DNA of 42,662 bases from CAYQCE01 sp964415885 (GTDB lineage: Bacteria > Zixibacteria > MSB-5A5 > JAABVY01 > JAHJOQ01): the NCBI GenBank assembly GCA_964415885.1, contig CAYQCE010000027.1, forward strand, positions 1 through 42,662, in the 5' to 3' direction. The notes under the pieces were generated by a model. It was not told where the DNA came from. It did not search any database and worked only from the letters and a program-made list of their open reading frames with translations. Every line of letters begins with the position of its first letter. The stretch's first letter is position 1. The position numbers were made by a program, and so were the translations under genes. Positions 33,370 to 42,616 of this stretch are shown here, one piece after another.

Positions 33370-33999
33370 CTACTTGACCTTCTCTCTCAGCTCCACCGGA
33401 ATATCCCCGAGCGTCGCATTCTGTGCTCGCTGCAGCGCACGCAAATAGGCAATAATCGACCAGCGATCATCCGGCGGAATCTGGTGCCTGTACGATGGCA
33501 TATTCCGAATTCCATTGGCTATAACATCGAATATCTGACCGTCAGGCATCTCACGGATTCTGTCGGAATGAAACGTCGGCGGTGGCACGTAACCGCGGTT
33601 GACCATAATACCGCGCCCGTCTCCAATCTTGCTGTGACACGGAGCACAGTAGATATTGTAACGCTCCTGCCCTCTTCTCAAGCGCTGTTCCGTATAGAAG
33701 ACCGGGGCCTCCTTCAGATACTCGCCATTGCTGTTCAGTCCGCGGTAAAATGCATCATCGTCCCGGAGATACCCGCGCGCCACGGTTCCTGGAACGGGGC
33801 TGCGCATTGTTGCGCCATCCTCGAAGAATGCGCCTTTCGACTGCGCCTCGTATCTGGGCTGATTGTCCATATCAGGATTCAGATGGATCGGTGTTCGCTT
33901 CGATGGTCTCCCCCGTGAACAACTCGATCCCAGGGCCAAAAGAAGCACCAGTATAGACAAGAGGAGCATCAGCCACACATTTCGATCACGCGCCATCAT
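33370..33999 (-). CDS. actE: Alternative Complex III monoheme cytochrome c, ActE
   Basis: The 209-residue lipoprotein-like protein has a hydrophobic start (about 8-24) ending LALGSSC, then a cytochrome c domain with YCAPCH (CXXCH) and a probable Met ligand in IRNMPSYRHQI. ActE is the monoheme electron-exit subunit of the complex, likely passing electrons to the cytochrome c domain of CtaC. Its ATG overlaps the stop of actD. Confidence 0.93.
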   Translation of the reverse strand: MMARDRNVWLMLLLSILVLLLALGSSCSRGRPSKRTPIHLNPDMDNQPRYEAQSKGAFFEDGATMRSPVPGTVARGYLRDDDAFYRGLNSNGEYLKEAPVFYTEQRLRRGQERYNIYCAPCHSKIGDGRGIMVNRGYVPPPTFHSDRIREMPDGQIFDVIANGIRNMPSYRHQIPPDDRWSIIAYLRALQRAQNATLGDIPVELREKVK

Positions 34000-34541
34000 G
34001 ACTCTTCGAGTACCTCCACGTTTCGACCGCCGATTCTCTCGAGGAGTATCCGGGTCACCTCCGGATCGAACTTCGGATCACCGGATTCAACGCTCACGAA
34101 GAACCCGTCCGTCGAGAATCTGCTGAAATTCTGCGAGAAAAATACCGGGTGCCAGAACTTCGGGAGACCGTTCAGGAAGATCATCCCGAGAAGCGCTGCG
34201 ACGGCGGACAGCAGGACTCCGAGACCGAATGTAATCGGGACGAACGCCTGAAAGCTGAAGAACGGCTTACCGGAAATCACAATCGGGTAGTCCACCGCGC
34301 TCGTCCACCATTGCAATAGAAGCCCCCCTCCGGCGCCGATCACAGCGAACAGGCCAACAATCCACCCCAGCGGCGACCGCTTCAGTCCCATCGCCTTGTC
34401 CATACCGTGTATCACAAACGGCGAATGACAGTCGAATTTCTTGTATCCTTCATCTCGCATCTGCTCTGCCGCATACAATAGCTCGGCCGGATTATCAAAC
34501 TCGGCGAGCAGGCCGTGGACGATAGTATCTCTATCAGCCAT
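33996..34541 (-). CDS. actD: Alternative Complex III subunit ActD
   Basis: ATG 34541 follows GGGAGGG; an earlier in-frame start at 34568 has no better site. The 181-residue protein has two central membrane helices (about 55-75 and 93-118) and a short C-terminal domain. It matches the DUF3341/ActD family, with FDCHSPFVIHGMD near the start. ActD is a small membrane subunit of the quinol oxidoreductase. It overlaps actC by 8 nt. Confidence 0.92.
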   Translation of the reverse strand: MADRDTIVHGLLAEFDNPAELLYAAEQMRDEGYKKFDCHSPFVIHGMDKAMGLKRSPLGWIVGLFAVIGAGGGLLLQWWTSAVDYPIVISGKPFFSFQAFVPITFGLGVLLSAVAALLGMIFLNGLPKFWHPVFFSQNFSRFSTDGFFVSVESGDPKFDPEVTRILLERIGGRNVEVLEES

Positions 34542-35943
34542 TCTGCCCTCCCTTGTTCGAGCGCACATAGTTGTGTGGATCCGCCTCCGGCAGCACGGTC
34601 TTGACCTCCGACATCGAGATCATCGGGAGGAACCTGATGAACAACAGGAACAGCGTGAAGAACAGGCCAAAGGACCCTACGAACGTCAGAATATCCCAGA
34701 TGGTCGGGCTGTAATAGTCCCAGCTCGACGGCAGGAAGTCCTGGGCCAGCGATGTCACAACGATTACGAATCTCTCGAACCACATTCCCACGTTTATCAA
34801 AATCGACGCCACGAACATCACCGGAATACTTCGTCGGAGCTTCTTGAACCAGAATATCTGTGGCACCAGAACATTGCACGTTATCATTATCCAGTAACCC
34901 CATGCATACGGTCCTATCGCCCGGCTTATGAAGATAAACTGCTCATAGATATTGCCGCTGTACCAGGCTATGAACATCTCGATGCTGTACGCATAACCAA
35001 CCATCATACCCGTCAGCAACATGATCTTATTCATCTTCTCCAGATGGTCGACAGTAATCAGATTCTCGAGGCTGAATATCTTTCTCGCTATAACGGACAG
35101 CGTAACCACCATCGCGAATCCCGAGAAGATAGCTCCTGCAACGAAATACGGCGGGAAGATCGTCGTATGCCATCCCGGGAGAATGCTGATCGCGAAGTCG
35201 GTACTGACTACTGAATGCACAGAGAGCACGAGCGGTGTCGAAATACCGGCGAGCAGCAGATATGCGAGCTCATAGTGCTTCCATTGACGGTTCCCTCCCC
35301 TCCAGCCAAGAGACAGCAACCCGAAGATGATCTTTCTGATCTTGGTCTTCGCGCGATCGCGGAGCGTGGCCAGATCGGGTATCAGTCCCGTAAACCAGAA
35401 CAGAAGCGATGCTGCAAAATATGTCGACACCGCGAAGACGTCCCAAAGCAGCGGTGATCTGAACTGGGGCCACATCTCCATCTGATTCGGCAGCGGAAAC
35501 ATCCAGTGGACGACCCAAACGCGACCGATATGAATAGCCGGGAAAATCAGCGCACATGAAATCGCGAACAGCGTCATTGCCTCGGCGAATCGATTGATCG
35601 ACGTGCGCCATCTCTGACGCAGGAGAAAGAGAATCGCAGAGATAAGAGTTCCGGCGTGTCCTATACCGACCCACCACACAAAGTTGATAATCGCCCAGCC
35701 CCAGCCTACAGGATTCTGCACGCCCCAGATTCCGACACCTTCAAAAATGAGGTATCCGATCGAGCCGACAAGTACCGCGAGGAGCGACAGTGCCGCCAGA
35801 AATGCGAGATACCAGATCCTCGGCGTCGGACGCTCGATTATGCCGCTAACGCTATCGGTAACGGTAGTGTAGTTCTGCTCACCCTGGAGCAAATAGGGCC
35901 TTGCGCCTTCGACCAGTTGACTATTTCGACTCCGGGTATTCAT
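34534..35943 (-). CDS. actC: Alternative Complex III quinol-binding subunit ActC (NrfD-like)
   Basis: The 469-residue polytopic protein has about ten helices in the NrfD/PsrC arrangement. Landmarks are GIGHAGTLISAILFLL, FPAIHIGRVWVVHW and HSVVSTDFAISILPGWH. NrfD-like subunits hold the quinol site, so ActC is the likely entry for electrons. It is followed by actD with an 8-nt overlap and preceded by actB after 13 nt. Confidence 0.95.
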   Translation of the reverse strand: MNTRSRNSQLVEGARPYLLQGEQNYTTVTDSVSGIIERPTPRIWYLAFLAALSLLAVLVGSIGYLIFEGVGIWGVQNPVGWGWAIINFVWWVGIGHAGTLISAILFLLRQRWRTSINRFAEAMTLFAISCALIFPAIHIGRVWVVHWMFPLPNQMEMWPQFRSPLLWDVFAVSTYFAASLLFWFTGLIPDLATLRDRAKTKIRKIIFGLLSLGWRGGNRQWKHYELAYLLLAGISTPLVLSVHSVVSTDFAISILPGWHTTIFPPYFVAGAIFSGFAMVVTLSVIARKIFSLENLITVDHLEKMNKIMLLTGMMVGYAYSIEMFIAWYSGNIYEQFIFISRAIGPYAWGYWIMITCNVLVPQIFWFKKLRRSIPVMFVASILINVGMWFERFVIVVTSLAQDFLPSSWDYYSPTIWDILTFVGSFGLFFTLFLLFIRFLPMISMSEVKTVLPEADPHNYVRSNKGGQNG

Positions 35944-35956
35944 AGATTAACTTGGC

Positions 35957-38911
35957 CTACTCCCCGCCTCCATCATCGTATCGAGCTGCAAGTCTCGGGT
36001 TACGATTCCTCACCTTGGCGAGATATGAATTTCGCGGCCGCACATTGAACTCACCGAGGAGATCGTAATTGCGGCTCAGGCTTTTCTTTCGAGTAACCTC
36101 GCTGTCTTCCTGATTGATGTCACCGAATGTTATGGCCTTGGCTGGACACACCTGCTGACAGGCGGTCTTAAGCTCACCATCGCGCACCCTGCGACCATCC
36201 TGTTTGGCTTTCTGTTTGGAGCGATTGATTCGCTGTATACAGAAAGTACACTTCTCCATCACACCACGGGAACGCACTGTGACATCCGGGTTCTGTACCA
36301 TCCTGGTCGTCTCCGGCATGCCTTCGATATAGTTGAAGAAGTTGAATCTCCGAACCTTGTATGGGCAGTTGTTCGAGCAATACCGAGTACCGATGCATCG
36401 ATTGTACGTCATCACATTGAGACCTTCATCATCATGCTGCGTGGCATTAACCGGACAAACCGATTCGCACGGCGCATTCTCACAATGCTGACACGGCACC
36501 GGCATGAATACGACCTCGGGATCATCCTCAGTACCGGTGTAGTATCTGTCATTGCGAATCCAGTGCATCTCGCGGCCGTGACTCACCTGCTCGCGCCCCA
36601 CCGGCTGGATGTTGTTCTCGCTCTGGCATGCTATCGTGCAGGCGCCACAGCCGATGCATGTGTTAAGGTCGATAACCATGCCCCACTGATAACCCTTCGA
36701 GTAGTCGAACGGCTCATAGATGTTCTTCAGTGGCGGATGCTCAACAGCTTCCTTTGCGAAGTCCGGGTGCTTCCTGTATTCGTCGAGGGATGCCTCCCTG
36801 ACAATCGGGCGACCAGCCATCCTGCCATGATCCTGAGTGGTGACGAGCTTGTGCGCACCTCCGGTAGCAGTGACCTGCACGCCAACACCCGAGTACATCG
36901 CCTTCGAACCGCGAAGTTCGAGTACGTCGACGCCGACGCCGCTTCCGACTTTGCCTGCGACACTTCGGCCGTAACCTGCGGGAAGTACTATCGTATCGTC
37001 AGCAACTCCGGGTACGGTCATGACTGGAATCTCAATCGAACGACCATCGAAATCTATCTTCGCAATGTCATTTGTGGACAGACCAATATTCTGCGCGGTC
37101 GTGGGGCTCATCAATGCCGCATTATCCCAGGCGAGCTTGCTGATGGGATCCGGAAGTTCGAGGAGCCATGCATTGTTGGCATATCTGCCGTCGTAGAGTA
37201 TCGATGGCGTGAACTGGATTTCGAGGCCCTCAGACCTCGTGTCGGGCTGTCGATGTGCCGCGGACAGGGCTGCACCGAGCCTGTCAACCTTCTGAACCGG
37301 ACTATGTCCATCGAAATAGCCATCGTGGAGTACCCGCCGCCAGCCTTTCTCGAATGTACCGTCGATTACGCCCTGCCAGGTCTCGCGAACAATATCATAG
37401 CCACGAACATCCCGTCCGGTGGCAATGATTGAGTACAACTCCACATCAGCTTTGGTCCTGTATAACGGGGCAATCAGCGGCTGAATCACGCTCTGCATTC
37501 CACGTATATCAGTCGTATCTCCCCAGCTTTCGAGAAAGTGCGATCGGGGAAGATGCCAGTCAGCTACGGAAGATGTCTCATCAACGAAATGACATAAGTG
37601 AACCGTGTTCTTCACATTCTCCATCGCGTCCGCAAAACTCAGATCGCGTGGTGCATTGTAAACGGGATTGCCGCCCAGAATCAGAAGCGTCTCAACTAAA
37701 CCGGAGTTCATGTCATCCACCAGAGATCCAAGCTCCGCGACATCGGATGTGACAGCGTGCGGCATGGTCGCAAACACTATTGTATTCCCTATCGCCCCGA
37801 GTGCAGCGTTGAGTCTAAACACCAATTCATGAACAGCTCTCGGCTGTGACCTGCCCGCAACAATCAAACCGGTCTTGCCCGCCTCAATGAGATCATCGGA
37901 GAGCGCATCGATCCACTCGGCATCGTACTGATCGGGATTGGCGGGCGCGACAGCGGCAGTATCTACACCCTTAGTTGACAACACACCGGCGAGTGCATTG
38001 AGAAAACGTCCAATATCTGATCTGCGGACCTTGAGACGGTGATCCGCGGAGGAACCTGTCACGCTCAGAGACCCCTCCACGCAATACAAACGGTTCATCT
38101 TACCGCCTGTATCCTCGAGCCGACGTCCATCCGCGAATGTGCGCGTATTTCTGACGCGATCTGATTCCGACCAGAGAAAATCGGAATCGAGACCAAGTAT
38201 GACATTTGCGTTCTCGAAATCGTATACCGGACATACAGACTGCCCGGTTACCGCTCTCGCCGCACGATAGATATTGTCATCACCGAACGGCTCATATCCC
38301 ACCCAGCGAGCATTCGGGAATTCATCTTCAATCGTAGACTTGAGTCGTGCGAGCGTTGGAGATGAAAACGGCTCCGAAAGTAATGCGAGGCCTTCTCCCC
38401 CATTCTGAAGGTATCTCTCATATAGTTCGCGCCAGAATCCAACAAACTCAGAGTAGTCGCTCTCAGCACCATCGTGCAAGACTGTCTTCGATCTGTCAGG
38501 GTCATAGAGACCCAGTGTTTCCGCTTGCGTCCAGATGTCTGTCGCTCCGAGCGAGGATGGGTGCGATTCATTGCCCTCAATCTTCGTCGGACGCCCCTCG
38601 TGCGACTCAACAACGAGACCGATTGCTGACGAACCAACGGGCATACTGGTCGCATAGTGATTCGGCATCCCCGGCGTCACTTCCTCTGGCTGAGTTACGT
38701 ACGGCACGACCTTCTCAACCGGCTTGCGACAACCGGCGAGTCCGGCGAGAGCCATCGAAGCGCCGAGAAGAGTTATGAAGCTGCGTCGCGACAGGCCCTC
38801 CGGCAACTCCTTGCTCTCACGGTAGCGAGCCAGAATATCCCTGCGATACTCTTTGCTCTCCTTGAGTTGATCGAGGCTCGTCCAGTATTTCTTCCTGTCA
38901 AATTTGCTCAT
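35957..38911 (-). CDS. actB: Alternative Complex III iron-sulfur subunit ActB
   Basis: The 984-residue protein has a Tat-type signal (LSRRSFITLLGASMALAGLAGC, about 40-62), which also looks like a lipobox. A molybdopterin-oxidoreductase-like domain (about 70-690) follows, but without the usual Cys-rich cluster at its start. A C-terminal ferredoxin-like domain (about 735-920) has CIGCGACTIAC, CQHCENAPCESVC, CIGTRYCSNNC and CTFCIQRI...CQQVCP, fitting several Fe-S clusters. ActB fuses the two modules that are separate in other complex-iron-sulfur enzymes. It overlaps the actA stop by 4 nt (38908-38911). Confidence 0.96.
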   Translation of the reverse strand: MSKFDRKKYWTSLDQLKESKEYRRDILARYRESKELPEGLSRRSFITLLGASMALAGLAGCRKPVEKVVPYVTQPEEVTPGMPNHYATSMPVGSSAIGLVVESHEGRPTKIEGNESHPSSLGATDIWTQAETLGLYDPDRSKTVLHDGAESDYSEFVGFWRELYERYLQNGGEGLALLSEPFSSPTLARLKSTIEDEFPNARWVGYEPFGDDNIYRAARAVTGQSVCPVYDFENANVILGLDSDFLWSESDRVRNTRTFADGRRLEDTGGKMNRLYCVEGSLSVTGSSADHRLKVRRSDIGRFLNALAGVLSTKGVDTAAVAPANPDQYDAEWIDALSDDLIEAGKTGLIVAGRSQPRAVHELVFRLNAALGAIGNTIVFATMPHAVTSDVAELGSLVDDMNSGLVETLLILGGNPVYNAPRDLSFADAMENVKNTVHLCHFVDETSSVADWHLPRSHFLESWGDTTDIRGMQSVIQPLIAPLYRTKADVELYSIIATGRDVRGYDIVRETWQGVIDGTFEKGWRRVLHDGYFDGHSPVQKVDRLGAALSAAHRQPDTRSEGLEIQFTPSILYDGRYANNAWLLELPDPISKLAWDNAALMSPTTAQNIGLSTNDIAKIDFDGRSIEIPVMTVPGVADDTIVLPAGYGRSVAGKVGSGVGVDVLELRGSKAMYSGVGVQVTATGGAHKLVTTQDHGRMAGRPIVREASLDEYRKHPDFAKEAVEHPPLKNIYEPFDYSKGYQWGMVIDLNTCIGCGACTIACQSENNIQPVGREQVSHGREMHWIRNDRYYTGTEDDPEVVFMPVPCQHCENAPCESVCPVNATQHDDEGLNVMTYNRCIGTRYCSNNCPYKVRRFNFFNYIEGMPETTRMVQNPDVTVRSRGVMEKCTFCIQRINRSKQKAKQDGRRVRDGELKTACQQVCPAKAITFGDINQEDSEVTRKKSLSRNYDLLGEFNVRPRNSYLAKVRNRNPRLAARYDDGGGE

Positions 38912-39555
38912 CTATGACATCCAGAACAGTTTGTTGGCGGCTTGATGTTCTTTTCCTCAATCATTTTTTTCGCGAAATCCATCTGATTCGAAGGAGGAGT
39001 CCATTCCATGTTGGTAACCTCAGACTCGGGTCGCAAGTGCATCTCGGGCTCACGGTGACAATCAAGACACCAGCTCATCGAAAGCTCTTCCCACTGCTGT
39101 ACGACCTCCATTTGATGCACCGGGCCATGACAGCTCTCACATCCGACTCCGGCGTTCACGTGCGCGCTGTGGTCAAAGTAAGCGTACCCGGGCAGCATAT
39201 GCACCTTCACCCATTCGATCGGCTCCTTCGTCGACCAGCTCTCTCGGACCGGCAGAAGCTTCTCGCTTTCGGGTAGAATCATGCTGTGGCAGTTCATGCA
39301 TGTTTGCGTTGGCGGAACATTGGCAACCGGAGAGTCCTCGACATGATTGTGGCAGTAACGACAATCAAGACCGAGATCATCGACATGCAGCTTGTGACTG
39401 TATGGTATCGGCTGTGCGGGTCGATAACCTACGTCCGTATATTTGGGGGAGCCATAGTACCAGATAAAGAAGATAGCAGCAAGCAAGAGCATCGTGCCGC
39501 TTGCGCCCACGACGTGGTGAAGGTTGTTAGTCCATCTCGGAAAGATCTGCGGCAA
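38908..39555 (-). CDS. actA: Alternative Complex III pentaheme cytochrome c, ActA
   Basis: The 215-residue protein has one N-terminal membrane anchor (about 18-35) and five CXXCH motifs: CRYCH, CMNCH, CESCH, CLDCH and CSGCH. It is thus a pentaheme cytochrome, normal for ActA, and moves electrons within the complex. No ATG gives this frame; TTG 39555 follows AGAGGA by 5 nt and is the best start. It lies 61 nt after ctaB. Confidence 0.95.
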   Translation of the reverse strand: MPQIFPRWTNNLHHVVGASGTMLLLAAIFFIWYYGSPKYTDVGYRPAQPIPYSHKLHVDDLGLDCRYCHNHVEDSPVANVPPTQTCMNCHSMILPESEKLLPVRESWSTKEPIEWVKVHMLPGYAYFDHSAHVNAGVGCESCHGPVHQMEVVQQWEELSMSWCLDCHREPEMHLRPESEVTNMEWTPPSNQMDFAKKMIEEKNIKPPTNCSGCHR

Positions 39556-39616
39556 TCTCGTCCTCTTCCATCTTTCCAGTTCACTTCAGACAACAGATGC
39601 ACTTGGTCGTGCGAGC

Positions 39617-40480
39617 TTATTGAATTAATACGTCGATAGATAATGAAAATAACAGACCAAATAAATATAAAATCGAGAATTTGAATACCGACCAAATAGA
39701 CTGGCGTGTCCGTCTTATTCTCGCGACAATCACCTTATGCAGGAATAGAGCGTTCAAAATCACACTCGCCACAAGATACACCCAGCCAAAATTGACAAAC
39801 AAGATCGCGAACGCGACAACGGCGAGTATGATTGAGTAGACAAGCATCTGATTGAGTGTCGATACATCGCCGCGCACGACCGGCATCATCGGAAGTCGAG
39901 TCCGACGGTAATCATCCTTAAAACAGATAGCGAGCGCCCAGAAATGCGGCGGTGTCCAGAAGAATATCAGCAGGAACAGAAGCCACGGAACGAGCGCGGT
40001 CGAGTTTGTCGATGCCGCCCATGCCCCAACAGGGGCCATCGCTCCGGCAATTCCGCCAACCACTATGTTCTGGCTGGTCGTCGGTTTGAGCACCAGCGTG
40101 TAGATTAAGCCATAGAAAACGATCGTGCCGGTCGCGAGCAGGGCAGTAAGCAGATTGAAGACTGTCCCGAGTATCAGAATCCCAACCACGCCGATCGAAA
40201 CAGAAAAAACCAGAGCATTCGCGGCGGATATCTCTCCCTGCGGAAGCGGCCTTCTTGATGATGTTCGTATCATCTGTGCGTCGATTTTACGCTCAAAGTA
40301 CTGGTTCAGTGAGTTAGCGCTGCCGCCGGTGAGATAGAGCCCAAGCAGAAAGGCTCCGACCTCGATAGGCTTCGAAAGCATGCTACCCTCAACGATAAGT
40401 GCGGTCGCGCCGGAGATTACTACAAGCAGCATGATCATCGGCTTTGTAAGCTTCAAATAATTCGATATTGCATCCCGCAT
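39617..40480 (-). CDS. ctaB: Protoheme IX farnesyltransferase (heme O synthase)
   Basis: The 287-residue UbiA-type prenyltransferase carries the two Asp-rich motifs, SLNQYFERKIDAQMIRT and FKDDYRRTRLPMMPVV, and the heme O synthase marker FFWTPPHFWALA. It makes heme O from protoheme, the substrate of CtaA. I chose ATG 40480; the GTG just before it gives MM. It is the first gene of the respiratory block, with a possible promoter within 30 bp. Confidence 0.95.
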   Translation of the reverse strand: MRDAISNYLKLTKPMIMLLVVISGATALIVEGSMLSKPIEVGAFLLGLYLTGGSANSLNQYFERKIDAQMIRTSSRRPLPQGEISAANALVFSVSIGVVGILILGTVFNLLTALLATGTIVFYGLIYTLVLKPTTSQNIVVGGIAGAMAPVGAWAASTNSTALVPWLLFLLIFFWTPPHFWALAICFKDDYRRTRLPMMPVVRGDVSTLNQMLVYSIILAVVAFAILFVNFGWVYLVASVILNALFLHKVIVARIRRTRQSIWSVFKFSILYLFGLLFSLSIDVLIQ

Positions 40481-40781
40481 CACGCAAAACCATCCGATAT
40501 CCGAATCAGAATTATACGCAGCATAAACAGGCTGTCTTTGAAAGGCGCTTTGTCAATTGCCGCTTCATTCAACCTGACCGAAATCTGAACATGTCATTTG
40601 ACGATTTGTTCCTCGAATCGATCTTAGCTTCTATTCGATGATAACAAACTTCGATCTCACTCGACAAGATAATAATGCCCGAAGCCACCTCCGCACCTCC
40701 GCATTCCGGTCAACTCGAAGTATATATTTTCTTCAACACTGTCACTCTATCGCCGACAAGATACTGAAGGAGGTATGTGGT
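40481..40781. other. 301-bp divergent spacer between ctaB and a lipoprotein gene
   Basis: On the minus strand TATAAT (40516-40511) with a weak AAGACA-like -35 16 nt upstream would give a roughly 20-nt leader for ctaB. On the plus strand the lipoprotein gene has a strong ribosome site at 40767-40774, but no clear promoter. No other structure is seen. Confidence 0.35.
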
Positions 40782-41303
40782 ATGAAGATGAAACAAGTAC
40801 TTGCGATTTCCGTAGCGGTGGTGTTTGTGGCCGGCTGTTCGCAGACACGCCAACCCGGGCAGGCAAGCAAACTCGCGGAGTTTCCGCTCAACTCCGTCGA
40901 GGAAGTGATCGACCGGCATCTGGTGGTTCTTGATCGGGCTGTCTCGAGCGATGGAAGTGGTTCGATCAAGGTCGAATTCGACAAACCCGCGACAATACAT
41001 CTCGGAAACTTCGCAGCAGAAGAGATCGCCAACTCACGACTCATCTATCGAGCGAGAGTGAAAGGCGAGTATATCAGCGGCAGGGCGTATCTCGAAATGC
41101 TCTGCTTCTTCGAGGATCAGGGCGAGTTTTTCTCGCGCGATCTCCAGTCTCCGGTAACCGGCACGACCGACTGGACCACCGAAGAGACCTACTTTTTCCT
41201 CAAAGAGGGCGAAAACCCGGACATGGTCAGGCTGAATCTCATCGTTGAAGGTGAGGGAACAGTCTGGGTGGATGATATAAGCCTTCTGCGAGCGGAGCTT
41301 TAG
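40782..41303 (+). CDS. Lipoprotein with carbohydrate-binding-like domain
   Basis: ATG 40782 lies 7 nt after AAGGAGGT; an upstream in-frame start at 40638 has no ribosome site and spoils the signal. The 173-residue product has a lipobox (FVAGC) and a single beta-sandwich-like domain ending RLNLIVEGEGTVWVDDISLL. This is the layout of CBM4/9-like jelly rolls that often hold sugar or partner proteins. Function is unknown. It stands alone on the plus strand. Confidence 0.75.
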   Translation: MKMKQVLAISVAVVFVAGCSQTRQPGQASKLAEFPLNSVEEVIDRHLVVLDRAVSSDGSGSIKVEFDKPATIHLGNFAAEEIANSRLIYRARVKGEYISGRAYLEMLCFFEDQGEFFSRDLQSPVTGTTDWTTEETYFFLKEGENPDMVRLNLIVEGEGTVWVDDISLLRAEL

Positions 41304-41324
41304 TCTGCAGTCACATATCAGAGA

Positions 41325-41729
41325 TTATTCGAGGCGATGTGTGCGCGACGCGCGCCATTCGTCCCCGAGTATAGTCTCGCCCTCCTGATCGGCGTCCTCC
41401 GCAAATTCACGCGGTACCATAACCGAATACGATCCGGCAATCGGCAGAAATGCGGATATCCCCATCTGGCCGGTTCTACCGAAATAGCCCGTGCTGGACA
41501 GAATAACCGCCGGAATCGATTTGGCCCGCAAAGCCTCAAGTATCATTTCGGCATACTGGGATGACTTCAGCCTTGCAACCGCCACCCATTTGCCATGCTC
41601 GAGTTCTTCGCGGCTCAGCCAACGCTCCTCGGGCAATTCATCTACCAGCCTCTCGCCGCAATCAGGACAGATCTCGATTCCTGGCGAGTACTCATATTCA
41701 CATTTGGGACAATATGGCAACTTTCTCAC
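41325..41729 (-). CDS. Zinc-ribbon DUF2007 protein
   Basis: The 134-residue protein has an N-terminal zinc ribbon with CPKC and CPDC (Cys7, 10, 21 and 24), then a DUF2007-like signal-transducing domain (about 45-125) with VAVARLKSSQYAEMILEALRAKSIPAVIL. I chose GTG 41729, after a GAGG that is rather close. It is 9 nt from the lipoprotein gene stop and may be co-transcribed with it. Confidence 0.85.
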   Translation of the reverse strand: MRKLPYCPKCEYEYSPGIEICPDCGERLVDELPEERWLSREELEHGKWVAVARLKSSQYAEMILEALRAKSIPAVILSSTGYFGRTGQMGISAFLPIAGSYSVMVPREFAEDADQEGETILGDEWRASRTHRLE

Positions 41730-41738
41730 AACCTCAGG

Positions 41739-42584
41739 CTATAGGTTAGAATCCTGCTTCCAATACCTGATACATGAATCCAATACACTTCGGTCCACAG
41801 AAAATTCAATAGCGCCCTCGGAATATGGCCCTACCTCGTAAGGATTGAAGCGGAATACGATGTTTGAATCGGTCATTAGATAGTTCTCGGGCAGGTGGAA
41901 GAGACTATCCGGAAACCAGTAGCCGGAATCGGATAGCGCCTTGTTGGGCTTGAGATTTACTGCGGATCGGAATGCCTGTTCTCCCAGTGCCCTCAGGCTG
42001 TCCGCGCACCCAGGTTCAACCAATTTCGCAAGAGAAATGTACTCCGCGTTACTCCTGTCAAAGTTCAGATAGAAGGTCAAGCTGTTTGGATGCGCGCCGC
42101 CGGTATAAGTTGCTCGACTGACCGATATCCCCACAACCTGCTCCAGACTCACGGCGACCTGAACGATAGTGCTGTCAAACCACCGCTGACGTGTATCCGG
42201 GAATTGCCGGACAAACTCCTCGTAGGCAGCCGAAAGCTCCCGTCCCTGGCATCCCGCAAACAGCCCAAGGCTCTCAGACTTGCAGGAATCAATGAATGAA
42301 CTTACAGATCTCGAAATGACCGAATCTTCGATAACCGACCGAAGGTCGTCATCGAGCGTCAGCAGATCCACGAAACCGAAGTAGAATCTCGCGCAGTATC
42401 CCGAGGTATCAGTACATTCGCCGTAGCTGAAGCTCACCACGCCGGCCTCGGCCACGGATTGATCCGTCATAGATTTCGTTTCGGCCTGATCCGGTTCACC
42501 TTCAGAGCCGCAGGCGAGCACCAACAGAAGGCAAGAGAAACTCAAGGAGATGATCCGAATTGCGAGACCCCTCTTTGATCTCAA
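41739..42584 (-). CDS. DUF3298/DUF4163-type lipoprotein
   Basis: I chose TTG 42584, 7 nt after GGAGGA; the frame extends to 42599, but there the ribosome site would lie inside the coding sequence. The signal peptide of 281 residues ends at a lipobox (LVLAC). A domain with SRATYTGGAHPNSLTFYLNFD is the hallmark of DUF3298/RsiV-PdaC-type proteins. Such domains bind lysozyme or act beside deacetylases in other bacteria; the function here is unknown. It starts 33 nt after the tRNA 3' end. Confidence 0.85.
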   Translation of the reverse strand: MRSKRGLAIRIISLSFSCLLLVLACGSEGEPDQAETKSMTDQSVAEAGVVSFSYGECTDTSGYCARFYFGFVDLLTLDDDLRSVIEDSVISRSVSSFIDSCKSESLGLFAGCQGRELSAAYEEFVRQFPDTRQRWFDSTIVQVAVSLEQVVGISVSRATYTGGAHPNSLTFYLNFDRSNAEYISLAKLVEPGCADSLRALGEQAFRSAVNLKPNKALSDSGYWFPDSLFHLPENYLMTDSNIVFRFNPYEVGPYSEGAIEFSVDRSVLDSCIRYWKQDSNL

Positions 42585-42616
42585 AATCCTATCCTCCAAA
42601 GCGGACGCATAACAAA

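Noticed and set aside
36434..37432. 332-codon plus-strand open frame
   Set aside because: It lies wholly antisense to actB, which has clear Fe-S and Tat motifs; the frame has no domain.
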